DNA from: Anodontia alba
Taxonomy: Eukaryota; Mollusca; Bivalvia; Lucinida; Lucinidae
Length of the DNA stretch: 64,000 nucleotides
NCBI GenBank assembly: GCA_964016985.1
Contig: OZ024833.1
Coordinates: 61,996,963-62,060,962, forward strand
Direction: 5' to 3'
The position numbers were made by a program, and so were the translations under genes. The notes under the pieces were generated by a model, which was not told the DNA's origin, made no database searches, and saw nothing but the letters and a program-made list of their open reading frames with translations. Numbering within the stretch: the stretch's first letter is position 1; each line of letters begins with the position of its first letter. Below are positions 1 through 11,615 of this stretch, piece by piece.

Positions 1-60
1 GTGGTTCCAAATGAGACGGCTCATCATGAGCCGTCTCAATTGGGCCCACAATGTTTGCAA
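1..60. repeat. Hairpin remnant (core-B group)
   Basis: A perfect palindrome at 13-37 (GAGACGGCTC / GAGCCGTCTC) is followed by TGTTTGCAAAG. The same stem occurs at 13619-13648, there flanked by GCAAACAGCGTAGATCC. The window edge cuts whatever element this belonged to. Confidence 0.6.
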
Positions 61-923
61 AGAATCTGTCTCAGTCTTCAGGGTCGATAGCATTATCACA
101 TGAGTACAAAATACATTAAAGTACAAACTGACAAAGTAAAAGTCTGAACAAAATGAAAACCATCAGAAGAACCATGATGAACTCGACTACAGACAACTGG
201 GGTCAAGCACAAGGCTTATAGAGAACGTTCAGGATTAAGCCGTCATAGCGTAGACTGTATAAGGCTTTAGGTGTTTCTTTTTGTTCATACGGACATCGGT
301 TATTCCAGCATTTTGCCTAGAATGTTTATACTGCCTGGCATTATTCATTATTTCTAGGAGATAAAGTCATAATCCTAGGTCTATAAATTCAGATTGATAT
401 GTCAATCACATTGAATAACTTTAGTCATTTAGCGAGCCTCCAGTTAAACAATGGACTCAACGTCCCTTCCTGTTTTGGAAATGGATGTTGTTATACTGCC
501 AAATAAGAGACGAATAATTTACTTGTCTATCAAATTTGACAGAAGGGGTCATTATTGCCGCTAAACAGAATCATTGTCAGTTTGTCGCTGAAGCTGAAAT
601 CAGAGTTCCGTACAAAGGCAAACGTGACAGAAGGAGAAACAGACATACAGACAAACAAGATGTAAAATTGTGCTTCTGTCATTATGCAGGAATATAGCTT
701 CTGAATAGTTTCTTTAATCATCTTATGTTCTATGCACTGAAGAAATTTAATAACGTAAATCCTGTAAGGGTTATTTTAACGTTGTACTGAACTATTGCTA
801 CCAGTTACGAAATATCGGGACCAGTACTTAAGATAACTGGGCAGAACTGGTAGAATTTCCGTCATTTTGCAAACGAGACAACTTTTGCAATTAGTGAGTA
901 TGCGGTGGTCTACAATATTACAA
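61..923. other. No feature recognised
   Basis: AT-rich DNA without a convincing gene, repeat or RNA. The open frames here are short and resemble no family I know. Confidence 0.5.
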
Positions 924-1259
924 TACAGTTGACTCTCGTTATCTCGACCTCGCTTATCTCGAATAACCGCTTATCTCGAAGTGAACATCTGGTCCCTGTT
1001 TTAACATGAAAATATAACAATAGGTAACAAAATATTATGGAAAAGAGGAGATATTGCTCCCTAAGGAGCAATTTCTCCTCTCTTCGCAATATTTTCAATA
1101 TATCTCTAACTTCCAGAGTCCAATTACATATACATTTGTTAATTGTAGTTGTTCGATTCAGTTTTTCCTCAATTCTGCAATTTTGATGTGTCGAGGTACG
1201 GATATTTCTCAGTATTTCAGAGAGTCCCTTGGGATTCGAGAAACCGAGAGTCGACTGTA
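924..1259 (+). mobile_element. MITE-2 copy 1 (pogo/Tigger-like)
   Basis: The element runs from TA-CAGTTGACTCTCG to GAGTCGACTG-TA, so a TA dinucleotide flanks CAG..CTG ends, as in pogo-type Tc1/mariner elements. Subterminal CTCGTTATCTCGA and CTTATCTCGA motifs recur in all seven copies of the window. The centre is a palindrome around AGAAATTGCTCC / GGAGCAATTTCTCC. There is no coding capacity; open frames in both directions are by-products of the palindrome. Movement would need a transposase from elsewhere (family knowledge). Confidence 0.85.
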
Positions 1260-1446
1260 TTTGATAATATTTCACGATTTGGATGTTTTTATCGAATCTA
1301 AGTTTGTTTGACCTGTTTGTTTATGCCTTTGATCAGATTTGGCTGTCCACAGGTCTATTTCCAGGTGTTGATAACCACCTACTGTGCACTTTGTCCAGTT
1401 TTATAGAGAAGAAATAGTATGAGTTACAATGTCATTTTTCACTTAG

Positions 1447-1726
1447 CATTACGAAAACACGCCTATTCGAATACATTCAAAATTTCACCGCCAAAAAACG
1501 GAAGGTTTTCAGATAAAAAAAATCTGATATTTTTCATATTTCTGCTCAAAACAAAGATTGTGGGTACTCGTTAGAACCGCCTCGTCGAGGCGGTTCTAGC
1601 GAGTACCCACAATCTATGTTTTGAGCAGAAATAAGGAAAATAATGTATACCCCTGTAAACCCCAGTTTTACTATATGAAAGTGGGGTTTAAGGGGGTCGA
1701 ACTTATATAGGGATGTTTTCGTGATG
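1447..1726 (-). mobile_element. MITE-1 copy 1 (core-A palindrome)
   Basis: First of about 21 copies. In the orientation I call plus, the left arm reads CATCACGAAAACATGCC, then a part with TTTTGACCCCCTTAAACCCC and ACTGGGGTTTACAGGGGTAT, then CTTATTTCTGCTCAAAACAT. Next comes the palindrome ATTGTGGGTACTCGTTAG-AACCGCCTC and its mirror. The right arm carries GAGCAGAAATATGAAAAAT, TCTGAAAATTTTCATTTTT, GGTGGTAAAATTTTC and GAATAGGCGTGTTTTCGTAATG. The outer 20 bp form imperfect inverted repeats, but the subterminal arms differ, so the element is asymmetric. No target duplication is consistent between copies, so I cannot assign a superfamily. This copy is reversed and nearly intact. Confidence 0.85.
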
Positions 1727-2230
1727 ACTAGAATCAACTATTCATACCTATTCAAAACATTTACTGTAAAGTAGTATGTCATATGTCTATGCACCAGACT
1801 TTAAAATAAATTAAATAATAAATAGTTCAAAAGCATTTCTTTCCTGTATGAAACATTTTTTTTCGATGGGTTTCGTTGTGCGTTCAGGAAAGTCTGATCT
1901 GATGTTCTCTTGGGCCACATAACATTGTGTTAACAAGCCGAAGCCTAAATGCAAACAACGTCTAGATTAAGAGCTGCCCCAAATAAAAGTCAGTTTTGAT
2001 AGGGAAATTCTTTATTTCCGGTTTCTTGATTTAGATTTCCTTGTTGTCAGTCATTCCAATATTTGTAAGTGGACTGTCCTTTAATGTCCAGAAACTCAAT
2101 TCATTTATTCACTGACACGAATTAGCCCAGATGTTTTATTTTTGCTACCTTTTGGTGGTGTCATGATATCCAGTAGAGAGAATGCAGCCCTTTTCTCAAT
2201 TTTTATCTAACAAACTCCTTCTGTATACAT
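1727..2230. other. No feature recognised
   Basis: AT-rich spacer between MITE-1 copy 1 and a cluster of small palindromes. I see no gene or known repeat. Confidence 0.45.
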
Positions 2231-2821
2231 GTATTTGTGTTATAATGTGATTGATCGGCGCGCGAATCGCGCCGGTCTCTTAATACAGCTTTGGATTTTT
2301 ACATATGGTAGACTATTCGATTAGCTCACTAAGGACGTTTTATATTTGCCGGGACGTCGGTTTGTGACGATCCCGGCAAATATAAAAAATCTTAAAACAA
2401 ACTGTGTTATAAGCAGATTAATGTCTATTTTATTTTCATTTCAATCAAGAAATTTCATAAAGCTTAATAAAAGCAAACATAAACTCTTTCGGTGACGAAT
2501 ATCAGAAGATATTTGTCGTCTGCTTTTCTTTTTTTTTAACAAACTATCGCTTGAAAAGAAATTTATATGTTAAGTTGAAAGACTGAATGTCAAACAGCGT
2601 AGATCCGGCCGTCTCATCTGGATCTATACTGTTTGCAAAAGCCTATTATTATCGCCTGTGGCAGTGGAAGCTAAAGAATAACATTGTTGTTCTCTTTTAC
2701 CTGTTACATTGAAAATTTATTTAACTTTAGGAATACTAAAGTTAAATAAATTTAAATAAACCTTGTCTCATATTTCTAATATAAATATCTCGGACCCATC
2801 ACTATTGATGGGTCCGAGTAA
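2231..2821. repeat. Cluster of short palindromes
   Basis: Four hairpins lie within 600 bp: 2341-2386 (TATATTTGCCGGGA / TCCCGGCAAATATA), a core-B relative at about 2590-2640 (AAACAGCGTAGATCC.. to CTGTTTGC, stem GGCCGTCTCATC), 2717-2749 (TTATTTAACTTTAG mirrored), and 2789-2818 (CTCGGACCCATC / GATGGGTCCGAG). The core-B piece and its flank GCCTATTATTAT are inverted at about 13580-13670, so this is a dispersed repeat. Element ends are unclear. Confidence 0.6.
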
Positions 2822-3119
2822 ATATGAACAAAATTTGCGCCGGTACTTAGACGTTTACGTCTAAATATTTTGTCTTGTTTACTTTTATACAATTTGAAAA
2901 TCATGGAGAAGAAACTGGTGTAAAGCTTTACTGTAATTTAATCCATAACAACCAGCTATCTTAGCTCCTGTATAATACAAGTCAGAACGGTCTATTATGT
3001 AATCAAAGAGCGTATATGGAAACTGCATTAACCCTCCAGTCCTAATCACACCTGCAGCAGACGACATTCTGAATCGGACACTTTTACTTCGCACACCAGT
3101 GGCTTCTAGTCCATTTTAC

Positions 3120-3295
3120 AACCGGTTAATGTGTCTAATACTGCCGACCTTGGATCACGATATTCCAGGTTCGAATCCCACAAGAGGCAGAGTTAATTGC
3201 ATGACTGTACGGCGCATTATTGCACAGAGTTTCTCATTAACATCCCTTTATCGTCCCAGTATGCCTTTCAAATGTTGAAAGAGACCTAAAACATT
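3120..3295 (+). repeat. tRNA-derived SINE, degenerate
   Basis: A B-box-like GGTTCGAATCCC lies at about 3170-3181. It is followed by a tail with GACTGTACGGCGCATTATTG and CATTAACATCCCTTTATCGT. A related head and tail occur at 22036-22225. It is not a functional tRNA: the cloverleaf is incomplete and the 3' part is SINE body. Confidence 0.55.
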
Positions 3296-3311
3296 AAAGC
3301 ATTATCTTAGC

Positions 3312-3674
3312 TACAGTCGAACATTGATAGCTCGAACACCCATGGCTCGTTTACCATGGCTAATTCGAACTCATTTTTGAGTCCCTAGGAAAATTCTTCC
3401 GATAGCTCAAGAAAACAAATATTTAGAGAAATTTTCTTATTTGATCATAAAATTGTATCTTGTGTGTACTCATTAGAATCGCCTCATCGAGGCGATTCTA
3501 ATGATTACACTCAACATACAATTATTGCGTAGAAAATCGAAAAAAAATCCCTAGGTTATTGCAATTTGCTTCCTGACCTGGTGCCATGATTAACCCTCAG
3601 TGGCTCGGACTATCCATATCTCGAACAAATTTCCATGGTCCCAATGATGTTCGAGCCATTGAAGTTCGACTGTA
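3312..3674 (+). mobile_element. MITE-3 copy 1 (pogo-like, core-A variant)
   Basis: The ends are TA-CAGTCGAACATTGATAG and GAAGTTCGACTG-TA. Subterminal CATGGCTCG and TTCGAACTC motifs follow. The centre is a palindrome GTACTCATTAGAATCGCCTC and its mirror, close to the MITE-1 core, although the arms are unrelated to MITE-1. The right arm carries TGGTGCCATGATTAACCCTC and GTCTCGAACAAATTTCCATGG-type sequence. Non-coding. Confidence 0.8.
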
Positions 3675-4019
3675 TATAGATTTGGTTTGGAGAGCAGTGT
3701 CATTATCACCACATGGTCCCCCAACTATCAACTACACTATTGTGTAGTTCTGTGAGCCTTCTGTTTGGATGCCGCAGGCCATACGTAAAACAATGCATAA
3801 AAGACAATAAATATTCATGGTAATAAAAAGGAAATAAAAGGAGGCGAAATCGAGCAAAACTAATGACATATCTGAGCACAGAGGGGCTTTTCAGCTATTG
3901 TCTGAGACCAAATATGCAAATAAGACGACTACGGCAAACTAACTGATTACATAACTTATTGTTTCTGTCAATTTTATCGCTACAAAACAGTGCAGTCAGG
4001 CGGGCATCTGTTTCTTCAC
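3675..4019. other. No feature recognised
   Basis: Spacer between two MITE-3 copies. I see no gene or repeat. Confidence 0.45.
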
Positions 4020-4659
4020 TACAGTCGAACCTCGATGGCTCGAACACCGATGTCTCGTTTACCATGGCTAATTAGCCGGCCTCGGTGGCTCAGTTGGATG
4101 CGCCGTCCGACTGGAGACCAGGAGGTCACGGGTTCAACCCCAGCCGAAATATTTTCTACGGTCATTCTCTCCCTTCCGCAGATTCAAAAAGGGCAGTTGT
4201 CAGTTTCTGGCTAAAGAATGTGCACAATGCTGGTTAACCGCTTAGAGGACTAAGCCTGCCCAGTAAACGTGTGGTTAGGTAAACTGACCGCGCTCGACAT
4301 GACCCCATTGGGTTGACTGGGCCGTAAAACCTCAACACAAACAAAAACCATGGCAAATTCGAACTCGTTTATGAGTCCCTACGAAATTCTTCCGATAGCT
4401 TAAAAAACAATTATTTAAGGAAATATTCTTATTTTATCTGTATGTTGTGTGTACTCATCAGAATCGCCTCATCGAGGCGATTCTAATAAGTACACTCAAC
4501 ATACAATCTCTGTGTAGAAAATCGAAAAGATTTCCCTAAATTATCGCTTTTTGCTTCCTAAACTGGTGCCATGATTAACCCTCAGTGGCTCGAACTACCC
4601 ATGTCTCGAACGAATTTCCATGGTCCCAAAGATGTTCGAGCCATTGAGGTTCGACTGTA
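4020..4659 (+). mobile_element. MITE-3 copy 2, split by a SINE
   Basis: TACAGTCGAACCTCGATGGC begins the element and GAGGTTCGACTGTA ends it. A tRNA-SINE occupies 4074-4346, so the MITE-3 halves are 4020-4073 and 4347-4659. The central palindrome lies at about 4451-4492 (ACTCATCAGAATCGCCTC with its mirror). The nesting shows that the SINE arrived after the MITE. Confidence 0.85.
4074..4346 (+). mobile_element. tRNA-SINE (family S-I), with target duplication
   Basis: The tRNA-like head has an A-box region GTGGCTCAGTTGGATGCG and a B-box GGTTCAACCCC. The body contains AAGGGCAGTTGTCAGTTTCT, TGTGCACAATGCTGGTTAAC, GACTAAGCCTGCCCAG, GCTCGACATGACC and GGGCCGTAAAACCTCAACAC. The flanking copies of ACCATGGCWAATT at 4061-4073 and 4347-4359 (one mismatch) form a 13-bp target duplication, typical of LINE-driven insertion. 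This is the most complete S-I copy in the window, transcribed by RNA polymerase III if active (family knowledge). Confidence 0.88.
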
Positions 4660-4924
4660 TAAATAACTGAGGTTTTATAGACGCATTCTAACATAGTATC
4701 CGGAAGACTTCGAACACCTTCGGGGGAAATTATACACTCTACGCTCGTATCAAAATGGATTTTTGTAGTTGATAACTGCTGGTCTTTTCTGAACCCTTTG
4801 CGGCATTTGTTTTAGAATTTATCTGTGGGTCACTGATGATGCCTATTTGGCCGAAAGTAGCTACATGTAGTCTAATCCAGAAAACTTGGCACTTCAGTTT
4901 TATGAATATATTCATTGCTCTCAC

Positions 4925-5115
4925 GGGTCATTATGCCCCAAATTTTTAAAAAAAATGTAGAGGGCATATTGCTTTTCCTTCGCTTATTTTTCCGTTCGTT
5001 AGTTGTTCTGTCCACTCGTAACACTTTTTGGTAGGCCATCGATATAACTGATGAAGGGTATAAGCTAGGGTTTTGAAATTTTCAGAAAATGGATTTCTTA
5101 TAGAATATTAACTGA
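4925..5115 (+). repeat. Fragment of a common clam-type repeat
   Basis: GAGGGCATATTGCTTTTCC, then TTCCGTTCGTTAGTTG and GGTATAAGCTAGGGTTTTG, resemble the GGGCATATTGCTTTG..CGGTCCGTCC repeat class I know from bivalve genomes. No paralogue lies in this window, so the call rests on recall. Confidence 0.4.
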
Positions 5116-5387
5116 TCAATATACTTTTGCTTTTTTCCGACCGACCTATATTTAAGGAGAATAAAAAATTGTGAGACGCTTCTGAGTACCCTTACCATAT
5201 GTTTTGGAGGAGATATCAGAAATAATATTTATCTTGCTATCCTCTTATCAAGAGCTATGTACATACGCCATGGCATTTTCATATAATATGGGATTTTGGA
5301 ATATTGTGATAATTATCCAAGTTAAGGAAGAATAAATCAGAAACAGATATGCTATTAAGTCTAAAACAAATTGAACAAGAGCTGTCA

Positions 5388-5666
5388 CATCATGAAAACA
5401 TGCCTATATAGTTTTGACCCCCTTAAAGCCCACTTTTATATAGTAAAACTGGGATTTACAGGGGTATACATTATTTTTCTTATTTCTGCTCAGAAACATA
5501 GATGTGGGTACTCGTTAGAACCGCCTCATCGAGGCGGTTCTAACAAATACCCACAATCTATGTTTTTAGCAGAAATATGAAAAATATCAGAATTTTTTTA
5601 TCTGAAAATTTTCATTTTTCGGTGGTAAACTTTTCAGTATATTTGAATAGGCGTGTTTTTGTAATG
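5388..5666 (+). mobile_element. MITE-1 copy 2
   Basis: Near-complete, plus orientation, with slightly mutated ends (CATCATGAAAACATGCC and GTGTTTTTGTAATG). The core-A palindrome is at about 5506-5553. It gives a 69-residue open frame across the element that has no protein meaning. Confidence 0.85.
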
Positions 5667-5889
5667 AGCAGACAGCATAGCTCGCCCGGAATTGGGATGA
5701 TACTGGAGTGTCAGGGTGCTCTTTAGGACCAGTCAGATCTGGGTCTGCACTGTTTGCTTAGGCCTATCTGTCCAAATACTTAGAATCACTATGATAAGAG
5801 GAAAAGCTATGGCATTTTAGCTCTTGATAGGATTTCTTGTGCTATTGTTTGGTCATTTGTTGTCATGAATTTGACATTATCAGGGATCA

Positions 5890-6675
5890 ATTATAAAATT
5901 TCTAAGTCTGAGACTTTGACCTTGGGGTCATAGGCATGGATGGGTGATGATGAATAAAACGTTGGACCTGTATCTATTATCATTTCAAATATGAACCAAA
6001 TCTATCATATGGTTTGGAAAATATGAGCTCTTAAACACTTTATTATAAAAATGCTAAGTTCTTAACTTTGACCTTGAGGCCATGGGCAAGGGCAGTGGGT
6101 ATTGATGGATAAAAATTTGGACCTGTATCTATCATCATGTCAAATATGAACAAAATCCATCATATGGTTTTGAAAATATGAACTCTTAAAACACTTTAAT
6201 ATAATTTTTTTAAGTCCGTCACTTTGACCTTGAGGTCATAGGCATAGGCAGAGTATTGCTGAATAAAACTTTGGAACTGTATCTATCATCATACCAAATA
6301 TGAACAAAATCCATCATATAGTTTAGAAAATATGAGGTCTTAAAAGCCTTAAACATTAAAAAAAATTCTAAGTCCATGACCTTGACCTGACCTTGACTTT
6401 GAGGTAATTGGCAAGGGTATTGTTGAATAAAATAAACGTCAAAAGGATTGCTTTTGGAAACAAAGAACACACTACAGATAAGAAAATGGGAGTCTCGGTT
6501 TTATTGAGACTCTTCATAAGCAGTAATGAAGTTTGAAACACTGCTTACGCCCTCTAGCGTATACATGAGCAGAACTCCATTAGACTTTAGAACTATATCT
6601 ATCATCATACCAAATATGAACCAAATCTATCAAATGGTCTGGAAAATATAAGCTCTTAAAAAACTTAAATGTAAA
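5890..6675 (+). repeat. Tandem array, unit about 154 bp
   Basis: The phrase TATCTAT(C/T)ATCAT recurs at about 5971, 6126, 6280 and 6596. It is accompanied each time by AATATGAACCAAATC or AACAAAATCC, by GAAAATATGAGCTCTTAAA, and, in the units before the insert, by TTTGACCTTGAGGTCAT. The spacing is about 154-155 bp; the longer last interval (316 bp) holds an unrelated insert with a short hairpin (GAGTCTCGG..GAGACTC). About four to five units survive. Confidence 0.8.
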
Positions 6676-6678
6676 TGT

Positions 6679-6729
6679 GGACGCCAACGCCGACGCCGAC
6701 GCCAACGCCAACGCCAACGCCGACGCCGG
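6679..6729 (+). repeat. GACGCC/AACGCC hexamer minisatellite
   Basis: About eight imperfect hexamers of (G/A)ACGCC follow the 154-bp array directly, then a short hairpin (CCTGGACTTCGTCCAGG). It looks like the 3' end of the same composite repeat. Confidence 0.8.
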
Positions 6730-7239
6730 TAGTGCAATAGCTTTTCCTGGACTTCGTCCAGGCGAGCTAAAAACCCGTTTTGAAGCTGCAAATTTACAGA
6801 AGTAAAAATATATATCCTATATATTCGGACATATTAGCTCGTTTCCATACTTGTCCTAAAACAAGCCCGTTTTATTAAATCATAATGTGTCTAAAGTTTT
6901 TGGATGAATGGCAGACATGTGGACCATGATCGAAACATCTGATCTGCGACTACACTGTTTGATCGGACCAGTCCATCCCAATATTCAGGGTAAATACGGA
7001 ATATGTAAGTATTTTAGTTATTTGTTTTATATATGATTGGGACCCGCTATTTTTACACATGAGTTGAAAAATTGTTTCTGGTTGTTCTCGCAATTCCCGA
7101 GAAATAGACGTTTAATCATTTGTCTTTATATACAGATTGATTCGCAAGTCACTTCAAATACTGAAGTCTGATACAAAAATGTCTAGCCATTTACATGGGA
7201 TTTCTTTTTTTCGTTACGTGCGCCTACTCAGCAGATTTG

Positions 7240-7890
7240 TTCTCGAACTGTTTTCTGTTTTTGTTGTTGTTATTGTTTTGTGCTTTTGTTTTGTATTTTT
7301 GTTTTGTTTTGTTGTTTGTTTGTTTTTTGTTTTTTTTTTTTTTGTTTTTTTTTTTTGTTTTTTTTTTTTTGGAGAACTTAACACTCTACCGTACTCACTC
7401 TATATTTTGAAGTCTAAGTTACTTTTATATAATGTATCCCTTTCACTTTTCATGTTACAAAACATACACTACTATCGCGTCGCCATTTCCGGCTCAATCA
7501 CAGGTCCATGAATGTTATAATCTACAGGATTGTTTCCCATCGGATATTTTATACCATTAGATAGATAAATTAGATTTGTTATCGTATTATTTTCTGTTTT
7601 TGTTGTTGTTGTTATTTTGTGTTTTTGTTTTGAATTTTTATTTTGTTTTGCTTTGTTATTTGTTTGTCGTTGTTGTTTCGGAGAACTTAATACTCTACCG
7701 TACTGATTCTACAGTTTAAAGTCTGATTTACTATTTATATATAAAGTATCTCTTTCATTTTTCATGATACAAAACATACGATACTGTCGACGCGCGTCAC
7801 CATTTCCGGCTCATTTACATGTCAGGATTGACATGACATTTTTGTTTGCCATCCGATATTTTTTCATACCATTAGATAGACAAAGTATAT
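7240..7890 (+). repeat. Tandem duplication of a T-rich unit
   Basis: Two diverged copies, about 7245-7570 and 7590-7890. Each has TTTCTGTTTTTGTTGTTG, a T/G-rich tract, GGAGAACTTAA, CTCTACCGTACT, CATTTCCGGCTCA and ATACCATTAGATAGA. The first copy has an expanded T tract (7318-7372). The phenylalanine-rich open frames here are low-complexity artefacts. Confidence 0.8.
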
Positions 7891-7964
7891 GTTTAAAAAA
7901 TGCTGATTTGCTTTCTTCCACATGACTTCGGGTTATGTCTCTGGATTACTTAAAGACATAGCCA

Positions 7965-8190
7965 AAATGAGACCAAAAAATGGTACCACTCGCTTATGAT
8001 TTTATTGCCCCTACATAGCAGCTATGCAAGAGAGATCAAAGGCGTGTCATAAAGAGTTGATTATGAGATCCCAGTTGGGGTGATAAAGAGGCCTTCTGAG
8101 GGGTAATAAACATTTTGGAGGGGATATTACATAAATCAAATAAATAAGCCAGTACAAAATTCCTCTTTTGGGCCTCTACCTGTCTATCGT
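7965..8190 (+). repeat. Dispersed repeat paired with 58775-59018
   Basis: Shared words with the 58.8-kb copy include TGGTACCACTC, GAGAGATCAAA, GTCATAAAGA, ATGAGATCCCA, AAAGAGGCCTTCTGA, GGGTAATAAA and AATAAGCCAGTAC. No coding meaning is seen. Confidence 0.75.
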
Positions 8191-8286
8191 TTATAGACAG
8201 TATCCTAGCTAGGTATTGCTGTGCCTAGTTTCTTATCAGTGATGAGACATTTGGCCTAGGCAAGTCTTATTTTTATGTCTTTAATA

Positions 8287-8557
8287 CATCACGAAAACAT
8301 GTCTATATAATTTTGACCCCATTAAACCCAACTTTTATGTAGTAAAACTGAGGTTTATACGGGTATACATTGTTTTTCTTATTTCTGATCACAAACATAG
8401 ATTGTGGGTCTCATCGAGGCGGTTCTAACGAGTACCCACAATTTATGTTTTAAACAGAAAAAGGAAAAATATTAGAATTTTTTATCTGAAAATTTTCATT
8501 TTTTTTTTTTTGGTGGTAAAATTTTCAGTATGTTTAAATAGGCATGTTTTCGTAATG
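8287..8557 (+). mobile_element. MITE-1 copy 3, left half of palindrome shortened
   Basis: Ends CATCACGAAAACATG and ATGTTTTCGTAATG. The left stem of core-A lost about 15 bp (GATTGTGGGT jumps to CTCATCGAGG), while the right stem is intact. Confidence 0.85.
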
Positions 8558-9323
8558 ATAAGACCACTGTCAGACACCAATACCGGGTCACGTCGACAAT
8601 ATCGGGTCACTGGATACAGAGAGGTGCTTTAGCATGCAGAAATGGACTCATTGCTTCACATTGAACATGAAATAATTCTTCAAGTCATTTCTCTGACAAA
8701 CATTATTTTCACATACCCACTCACGTAAACATGTAGAGTAATGTCGTATACCATAAAACATTATTAATTTGATAAAAGGAGAGTGCGTCTGCATTTGAAT
8801 TTAAACTGACTATACCGTTCGTTTAGTACTAAGATAAGGAAAATATAATCAATAACACATGAGATTACTGGTATTATCAAGAAGAAAAAAGTCGGAAATA
8901 CTATGTTTACACTGCATTTCCTCTGGCTCTCTGGAAGCACAATGTTGCATATACTATTCAAGCGAAAATAATATCAAAACTAGGTGACCCGCTTTTGCCT
9001 CAAAAACACAAAATATTTGACCTGTTATAACTTTCTACTTACCTTTGACTAAACTTCGAACCGAAAATAAAACATTAGCACGGTCTCTCCTATCCCAAGA
9101 GTAAACTTTGAAAATTCAAAATGTATGCAGTCGCAACACACGTCTAAATTTAAAACAAGGGTATATTGAACCAGAATTTAAAATAATGCTTTTGATCAAT
9201 AATGCCGATATCCATTGAAATTCAAATTTACTGGATTCAAATTAGGAATAAATAAGGAAAAATAACTGAGGGTTTGTTTTTTTGCCAAGTGTCTTTCATA
9301 CATTCAGGATAACCTGCCAAAGA
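8558..9323. other. No feature recognised
   Basis: AT-rich interval without a recognised gene or repeat. A 65-residue minus-strand frame at 8764-8961 has no known motif. Confidence 0.45.
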
Positions 9324-9606
9324 CATTACGAAATCATATCTATATAACTTTGACCTACTTAAACCCCACATTTATATACATTGTAGTAAAACTGGGGTTT
9401 ACAGGGGTGTACATTATTTTTCTTATTTCTGTTCAAAACATAGATTGTGGGTACGCGTTAGAACCGCCTAGCAGAGGCGGTTCTAACGGGTACCCACAAT
9501 CCATGTTTTGAGCAGAAATATGAAAAATATTAGACTTTTTATCTGAAAACGTTCAGTGTTTGGTGGTGAAATTTTCAATATATTTGAATAGGCGTGTTTT
9601 CGTAAT
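9324..9606 (+). mobile_element. MITE-1 copy 4
   Basis: Near-complete. The palindrome carries the variant apex GCCTAGCAGAGGCGG. AGAC precedes ATTACG and follows CGTAAT, which might be a 4-bp target duplication, but other copies do not show it. Confidence 0.85.
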
Positions 9607-9842
9607 AGACATAATGACCTGTATTAGGCGATGACCTGGCAAGGGTGACCTGACTGTAATTCGATGTAATGTGCAACATATGATACAGTAATGGAAGCTA
9701 TAATGTGACACGATTACATACAAGATAAGTAAAGATTTGGAAAGGCAAATCATTATATATGTTTGGATATTTTCTAACGATAATAGGTCAAATACAACGA
9801 TTTTCGTGATAATGTTCAACCAGCAATCTACACCTACGTTCT

Positions 9843-10130
9843 AATGCGGTGGTCCCGGTGTTAGTCTTACTATTTGTTGCTTTGTGGTTTATTCTACGAG
9901 GCGATTTGTTTTATGTCTTATATTGTGTTATTTTGGTCTTGTGTTTTTCAGTCCTTTTAGCGTTGCGATTACCTCGCTTGGGGAAGAGAGAACTAATCTT
10001 AGTGTTTTTCGTACGTTTGTTCGATTTATGCTTGTTTGGATTTGTCGGTTTCCTCTTGGTGTCTGGGAAGGGCTGCGGTTTGTGATTGTGGCACTCCCTG
10101 GACTTTTCTCTTACCTATTTTTAAAGGAAA
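9843..10130 (+). repeat. DR1 copy 1
   Basis: Dispersed repeat of about 0.27 kb, with inverted copies at 43814-44080 and 57476-57690. Diagnostic words are GCGATTACCTCGCTTGG, GTTCGATTTATGCTTGTTTG, GGTGTCTGGGAAGGGCTGCG and GACTTTTCTCTTACC. It gives open frames of 78 and 83 residues, hydrophobic because the DNA is T-rich. Three diverged copies do not keep one frame, so coding is unlikely. Confidence 0.8.
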
Positions 10131-10135
10131 ATTAA

Positions 10136-10760
10136 GAACAAAAACGGTTATTTCTCTATTTTTCTTTGAGTATTTTTATTTTATAATCTCGTATCAGAAA
10201 TGCAATTAGAAGATTTGTTCGCAAATTACTTATGTTATACTTATGACATGATCGAATTTCACACTTGGCTGATTTTGCAGGTCTGTTTGTACCTATGATA
10301 CAAAAGCATGTATAATGTCATAAAAAACTGCATGCAGTGTTGTTGTGGTTGTTAATTTGTTTCATTAATTGTGGTTTTGTTAAATTTAATATTGAATAGG
10401 TTCCAATATATTTAAAGGTAACTGCATGTAGCTAATACAGAGTGGCTTTTATACTGTGTGATGCTATGTGACCCGGCTCAGAGAAGAAATAATGTACCTT
10501 TCAGAATTACATTTCTAGTTAAGATTATCAAGACCGACATGCGCCTTGGAATGTACAGGCAAATCATGTCATTCGCTTACTTAATTTCTTTTTCTGCGAC
10601 TTGCAGGTTCATAAGGGCGAGAAGCCCGGACCCAGGCCCACCAGATGAAGTCCAATTTATAACCTTGAGTATGTCTTAAAAGTGGAGTCTAAGAAGCATT
10701 TATAAAGAATCGATTATAAAAGCAGTTTTTACTGTACTACTGTCTGTCTAAAGATTTAGG
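10136..10760. other. No feature recognised
   Basis: Spacer between DR1 and MITE-2. Short frames only. Confidence 0.4.
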
Positions 10761-11217
<457 letters not shown>

Positions 11218-11239
11218 TATAGAGTATATTTATCATTTA

Positions 11240-11400
11240 GTAATGGAAAAAAGCCTAAATAGTCGGTCAGACAGGTCTGAGCAAACAGTACACATTAAAA
11301 ACAAAAGGAGCAATTTGATCAGGATTTATACTGTTTGTTATTCCGTCACAATCTTCTGAATCTTCAAAGTAAATACGGCATAGTAAGGCAATGTTTCACA
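11240..11400. repeat. Degenerate core-B element
   Basis: GTCAGACAGGTCTGAGCAAACAG, then a lost stem, then GATCAGGATTTATACTGTTTG and AAAGTAAATACGG. This is the order of the group that ends in GGGTAAATAC (compare 18940, 43060 and 58530). Confidence 0.5.
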
Positions 11401-11567
11401 ATGTTGCCCCTACCCATAACCGCCGTCCCCACCTCACTTCATAAATAAAACTTTAACTGTCATTATGTTAACATGTCTATGGGTGTCCTCGTGTTTTCCT
11501 ATAATATACAGTGAAATCAAGGGTATGGAGGGCTCCACATTATTGGGATGGGGGATTGTTTTTCTTT

Positions 11568-11572
11568 CTTTT

Positions 11573-11609
<37 letters not shown>
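11568..11609. repeat. Poly-T tract
   Basis: A run of mostly T of about 40 bases. It could be the tail of a minus-strand retrocopy, but nothing recognisable precedes it. Confidence 0.85.

Positions 11610-11615
<6 letters not shown>

Noticed and set aside
3165..3185. tRNA genes (B-boxes at 3170, 39666, 4131 and others)
   Set aside because: Heads lack a complete cloverleaf and run into SINE bodies shared with other loci.
7137..7511. 124-residue phenylalanine/valine-rich open frame
   Set aside because: It is read from a T-rich low-complexity duplication; the second copy at 7590-7890 does not preserve it.
9320..9610. AGAC as the 4-bp target duplication of MITE-1
   Set aside because: Only copy 4 shows it; about 15 other copies with both ends do not.
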